44,251 bases of DNA from Acidobacteriota bacterium (GTDB lineage Bacteria > Acidobacteriota > Terriglobia > Terriglobales > Acidobacteriaceae): contig JAGWSG010000135.1 of assembly GCA_028876335.1 (NCBI GenBank), positions 1-44,251 of the forward strand. Reading direction: 5' to 3'. This document shows, piece after piece, positions 41,791 through 44,251 of the stretch. The translations under genes were made by a program, and so were the position numbers. Position 1 is the stretch's first letter. Each line of letters opens with the position of its first letter. The notes beneath the pieces are model-generated. The model saw nothing but the letters and a program-made list of their open reading frames with translations, did not search any database and was not told the origin of the DNA.

Positions 41791-42915
41791 ATGAAATTGA
41801 CCTTAACTGTAATTAAGGCAGATATAGGCTCAGTCGGCGGACACGTCGCTCCCTCCTTGCACCTGCTGGAAACCGTTAAAACGTACATCGGGAAGCACGC
41901 TCCGGGGCTGATACTCGACCACTACATCAGCCACACGGGTGACGACATCGCCATCCTCATGACTCACAGACGTGGGGAGAACGATGCCCAAATCCATAAA
42001 CTCGCATGGGACGCATTTCGCGCAGGTACTGACGCTGCGCGCAACGAGGGTCTCTATGGCGCCGGTCAGGATCTTCTCAAAGATTCCTTCTCCGGCAATG
42101 TAAAGGGCATGGGGCCCGCGGTTGCGGAAATGGAAATTGACGAGCGCACCAGCGAGCCGTTCCTTTTCTTCGCAGCCGACAAGACAGATCCGGGAGCATT
42201 CAATCTACCCCTTTATCTGGCTTTCGCCGACCCCATGAACACACCAGGACTGCTGCTGTCGCCCAAGATGTCGCAAGGCTATCGCTTCGTCATTATGGAC
42301 GTCAGTTGCACCACCGGAGATCGCGTCATTGAATTGAATGCGCCTGAAGATCTCTATGACATCGCGGCATTGCTGCGCGATCCTGAACGCTTCGTTGTCG
42401 AGTCCATCTGGTCGCGTGCAACCGGTGAACAGGCCGTCGCAGTTGCAACCTCGCGGCTGCATAACATCGCAGGCAAATACACCGGCAAAGACGATCCGGT
42501 GATGCTTGTTCGCGTGCAGATGAATTTCCCGGCAACTGGAGAGATTCTGGCGCCTTATGCAATCGGACACTTTGTTGGCGGCGGCATGCGCGGCTCGCAT
42601 CAGGTTCCACTGATGCCTGTCACCACCAACACTGGAATCAGCTATTTTGACGGACCACCGGTGGTAAGTTGCGCCGGCTTCAACGTGCGCGATGGCCGCT
42701 TGACTGAGCCGATGGACAACTTCCAGCACCCGTTCTGGGACCGCATCCGGGAGCATGTTGCCGACAAGGCAATTGAGATGCGCCGCCAGGGATTCGTTGG
42801 AGCGGCAATGCTTCCAATGTTTGAGCTGGAATATACGGGTATCACAGAGAAATTGGCGAAGTTGGACAAACTGTTTAATGTTCGCGAAACAAAGCACGAA
42901 CTACTGGTGGTTTAG
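41791..42915 (+). CDS. Archaeal-type bifunctional fructose-1,6-bisphosphate aldolase/phosphatase
   Basis: A 374-residue gluconeogenic enzyme (class V FBPase) that condenses triose phosphates and then dephosphorylates fructose 1,6-bisphosphate. The metal-binding N-terminus with D11 and H18 (KADIGSVGGH), DDIAILMTH, GPAVAEMEIDER and FFAADKTDPGAFNLPLY are as in the archaeal enzymes. Y230 and K233 (KYTGKDD) correspond to the Tyr/Lys pair that forms the Schiff base in Thermoproteus. AGAGGTGAG lies before the ATG. It takes the dihydroxyacetone phosphate that pathways such as rhamnose breakdown produce, but is not linked to them genetically. Confidence 0.93.
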   Translation: MKLTLTVIKADIGSVGGHVAPSLHLLETVKTYIGKHAPGLILDHYISHTGDDIAILMTHRRGENDAQIHKLAWDAFRAGTDAARNEGLYGAGQDLLKDSFSGNVKGMGPAVAEMEIDERTSEPFLFFAADKTDPGAFNLPLYLAFADPMNTPGLLLSPKMSQGYRFVIMDVSCTTGDRVIELNAPEDLYDIAALLRDPERFVVESIWSRATGEQAVAVATSRLHNIAGKYTGKDDPVMLVRVQMNFPATGEILAPYAIGHFVGGGMRGSHQVPLMPVTTNTGISYFDGPPVVSCAGFNVRDGRLTEPMDNFQHPFWDRIREHVADKAIEMRRQGFVGAAMLPMFELEYTGITEKLAKLDKLFNVRETKHELLVV

Positions 42916-42936
42916 AACAAGCCCTGAATCAACTCA

Positions 42937-42979
42937 GGCCCGGGTGACTGATGTCCTAGATACCCGGGCCCTATTTTTT
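42937..42979 (+). terminator. Terminator after the FBP aldolase/phosphatase gene
   Basis: GGCCCGGGT 42937-42945 pairs perfectly with ACCCGGGCC 42962-42970, followed by CTATTTTTT. A clear intrinsic terminator. Confidence 0.92.
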
Positions 42980-43016
42980 CCAATCTTCTTCTTAATCACT
43001 GGATTTTGGACGCGGC

Positions 43017-43053
43017 ATCACCTCATCACGTAGAAAGCCTGAGTTGAGGTGAT
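43017..43053. promoter_or_regulatory. Inverted repeat upstream of the sigma factor gene
   Basis: ATCACCTCA 43017-43025 and TGAGGTGAT 43045-43053 are perfect inverse copies, 67-103 bases before the sigma factor ATG. Possible operator or leader hairpin; no canonical ECF promoter was assigned. Confidence 0.5.
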
Positions 43054-43119
43054 CGGTATCCGCGTCATGATAAGTTGAAAAAGTCGATACGGCGTCGTGT
43101 TTCGCTGATCGAAATATTT

Positions 43120-43758
43120 ATGTCGAACCACGATCCGGAATCCGAGATTGAAAGTATTCGCCGCATTCTTGCCGGCGAAAAGCATCTCTTTCATGACCTC
43201 ATCCGGCCATGCGAACGCCCCGTGTTTTTCATGCTCATGTCGATCCTGAAAAATGAGACGGAGGCTGAAGACGCGGCGCAGGAAACCTTCATCAAGGCAT
43301 ACCGGAATCTGCATCTGTTCCGTGGAGACGCGCAATTTCGCACCTGGGTGGTCTCCATCGCACGGAATGAGGGGCTGGGGCGGCTTCGCAAGCTCGATAA
43401 CCGCCGGGAAGACTCAATTGACGGCGGACCTCCCGGTTCGGAAGAAGCAACGGGCGACTTTACCCCCGCAATTCTGACCAGTTGGCGTGAAATTCCCATC
43501 GAAACAGTGGAGCGGGAAGAGTTGGCCGCGCTGCTTCGGGAGGCCATCGCTGCCTTGCCGGAGATTTACCGTAACGTTGTGCTGCTCAGGGACATCGAAG
43601 AGATGGATATCCGCCAGACCGCTGAGGCTCTCGACATCTCGGAGGGTGCCGTCAAGGTCCGGCTGCACCGGGCACGGGCTTTATTGCAGAAAAGCCTGGC
43701 TCCCAAACTGAAGGGATTTGCCCCCCAACGCCGAGGCTGGTTCGGGAGGCGCGCATGA
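43120..43758 (+). CDS. ECF-type RNA polymerase sigma factor
   Basis: A 212-residue sigma-70-family factor of the RpoE/ECF type. Region 2 is seen in KNETEAEDAAQETFIKAYRN and FRTWVVSIARNEGLGRLRK, and region 4 in LPEIYRNVVLLRDIEEMDIR followed by QTAEALDISEGAVKVRLHRA. ATG at 43120; a TTG further upstream opens the same frame but lies before the family similarity. Its stop overlaps the anti-sigma gene as ATGA, the normal layout of an ECF regulatory pair. Confidence 0.93.
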   Translation: MSNHDPESEIESIRRILAGEKHLFHDLIRPCERPVFFMLMSILKNETEAEDAAQETFIKAYRNLHLFRGDAQFRTWVVSIARNEGLGRLRKLDNRREDSIDGGPPGSEEATGDFTPAILTSWREIPIETVEREELAALLREAIAALPEIYRNVVLLRDIEEMDIRQTAEALDISEGAVKVRLHRARALLQKSLAPKLKGFAPQRRGWFGRRA

Positions 43759-44018
43759 GAATCGACTGCAAACACGTCTGGGAGCACATCTCCGCCTACA
43801 TTGACGGCGAGATTGACCCAGTTTTGCGTGCCGATATCGACAAGCACCTGGAGACCTGCGAGATCTGCTCTGCCGTTCTCGACTCGACCCGCAACGTCGT
43901 GGTGCTTATCGCCGATGACCGCGTCTTCGATCTGCCGGCGGGACTGAGCGAACGGCTTCATAAGCGGCTTGATGAAGAGATGAGCGCTGGCCCGCCTCGT
44001 GAGAGCCTCACGGAATGA
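43755..44018 (+). CDS. Zinc-finger anti-sigma factor
   Basis: An 87-residue protein with the ZAS/zf-HC2 motif: C5, then H31-x3-C35-x2-C38 (KHLETCEIC). It lacks a membrane segment, so it is a soluble anti-sigma that should hold the adjacent sigma factor inactive, perhaps responding to redox or metal. Translation is coupled to the sigma gene by a four-base overlap. No targets can be predicted from the window. Confidence 0.9.
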   Translation: MRIDCKHVWEHISAYIDGEIDPVLRADIDKHLETCEICSAVLDSTRNVVVLIADDRVFDLPAGLSERLHKRLDEEMSAGPPRESLTE

Positions 44019-44056
44019 GCGAATCTTGATTCACGACAGGCAACTTGCTACCTGCC

Positions 44057-44251
44057 TCAACCCTTCGCGCTGTGTCCCGCGCAATGCAAAACCCCGAGGA
44101 AATGCTTCCACGGGCCCACTGCCTCGTCATACTGCCGTGCCAGGATCCGGCTCACCTGGTGCAGGTGCGTCAAGTCGTGTGCGGCCCACGTAGCCAGCAA
44201 TTGCCCCAGTGTGACCAAACCAAATGTAGGATGCACTCCGGTCTTATCCAT
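44057..44251 (-). CDS. DinB-family protein, C-terminal end (truncated by window edge)
   Basis: The last 64 residues of a frame that runs off the right edge. The segment HPTFGLVTLGQLLATWAAHD then LTHLHQVSRILARQYDEAVG is typical of the last helices of DinB/YfiT-like four-helix metal-binding proteins (about 160-180 residues), including a conserved HDLxH. The Met at the edge is probably internal. DinB-like proteins act in thiol transfer or damage response; the specific role is unknown. Confidence 0.8.
   Translation of the reverse strand: MDKTGVHPTFGLVTLGQLLATWAAHDLTHLHQVSRILARQYDEAVGPWKHFLGVLHCAGHSAKG

Noticed and set aside
1..44251. tRNA/rRNA genes, CRISPR arrays, insertion sequences or phage genes
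   Set aside because: Looked for typical signatures by eye (repeat-spacer arrays, transposase motifs, conserved tRNA arms) and saw none; a tRNAscan or Infernal run would be the proper test.

Overview
The window looks like a chromosomal segment of an Acidobacteriota bacterium, probably class Terriglobia. This is an inference from the mix of gene families: a bifunctional rhamnulose-phosphate aldolase/dehydrogenase, NitT/TauT-type fused permeases, a MASE1-PAS-GGDEF protein, a DUF6982-like protein, a CxxC zinc-ribbon protein, many signal-peptide proteins, lpxD (Gram-negative outer membrane) and G+C-rich DNA. No rRNA, tRNA, CRISPR array, insertion sequence or phage gene was recognised. The gene order reads as ordinary vertically inherited chromosome with several compact operons.

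Left part (1-10.9 kb): the 3' part of dnaE converges on a seven-gene minus-strand cluster, lutA-lutB-lutC-rhaI-regulator-rhaEW-rhaB. Together these encode an apparently complete route from L-rhamnose to dihydroxyacetone phosphate plus pyruvate: isomerase, kinase, aldolase fused to a lactaldehyde-oxidising dehydrogenase, then the LutABC lactate oxidase complex. The regulator in the middle is an unusual fusion of an IclR-type winged helix to a periplasmic-binding-protein-like sugar sensor. A repeated, partly palindromic motif (core GGTTGTAACC) occurs upstream of lutA and again just upstream of rhaEW, and is the best operator candidate. No rhamnose transporter or mutarotase is present here.

10.9-15.5 kb: a minus-strand operon of an ABC ATPase with an extra C-terminal domain, a doubled permease and a Gfo/Idh/MocA oxidoreductase, preceded by a leader with several inverted repeats. 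15.5-20.8 kb: an orphan receiver protein, then a dnaX-ybaB-(Tat-exported metallo-beta-lactamase-fold protein)-recR operon, a cupin and a small SET-domain protein with a lysine-rich tail. 20.9-26.6 kb: a TPR protein, a prepilin peptidase, and a plus-strand run of mazG, a GNAT-like protein and an enolase-superfamily racemase/OSBS (the last two suggest an N-succinylamino acid racemase pathway), then another GNAT and a small membrane protein.

26.6-35.4 kb: outer-membrane-like barrel proteins, yebC, a PagL-like protein overlapping glutamate formimidoyltransferase, a secreted unknown, a MASE1-PAS-GGDEF diguanylate cyclase, and lpxD with a lipoprotein. 35.4-44.2 kb: a CCA/poly(A)-polymerase-like protein with altered catalytic carboxylates and a long acidic-then-Lys/Pro/Ala tail, a C45/phospholipase B-like Ntn hydrolase, a secreted (alpha/alpha)6 glycosidase, a zinc-ribbon protein, an archaeal-type fructose-bisphosphate aldolase/phosphatase, an ECF sigma/anti-sigma pair and the end of a DinB-family gene.
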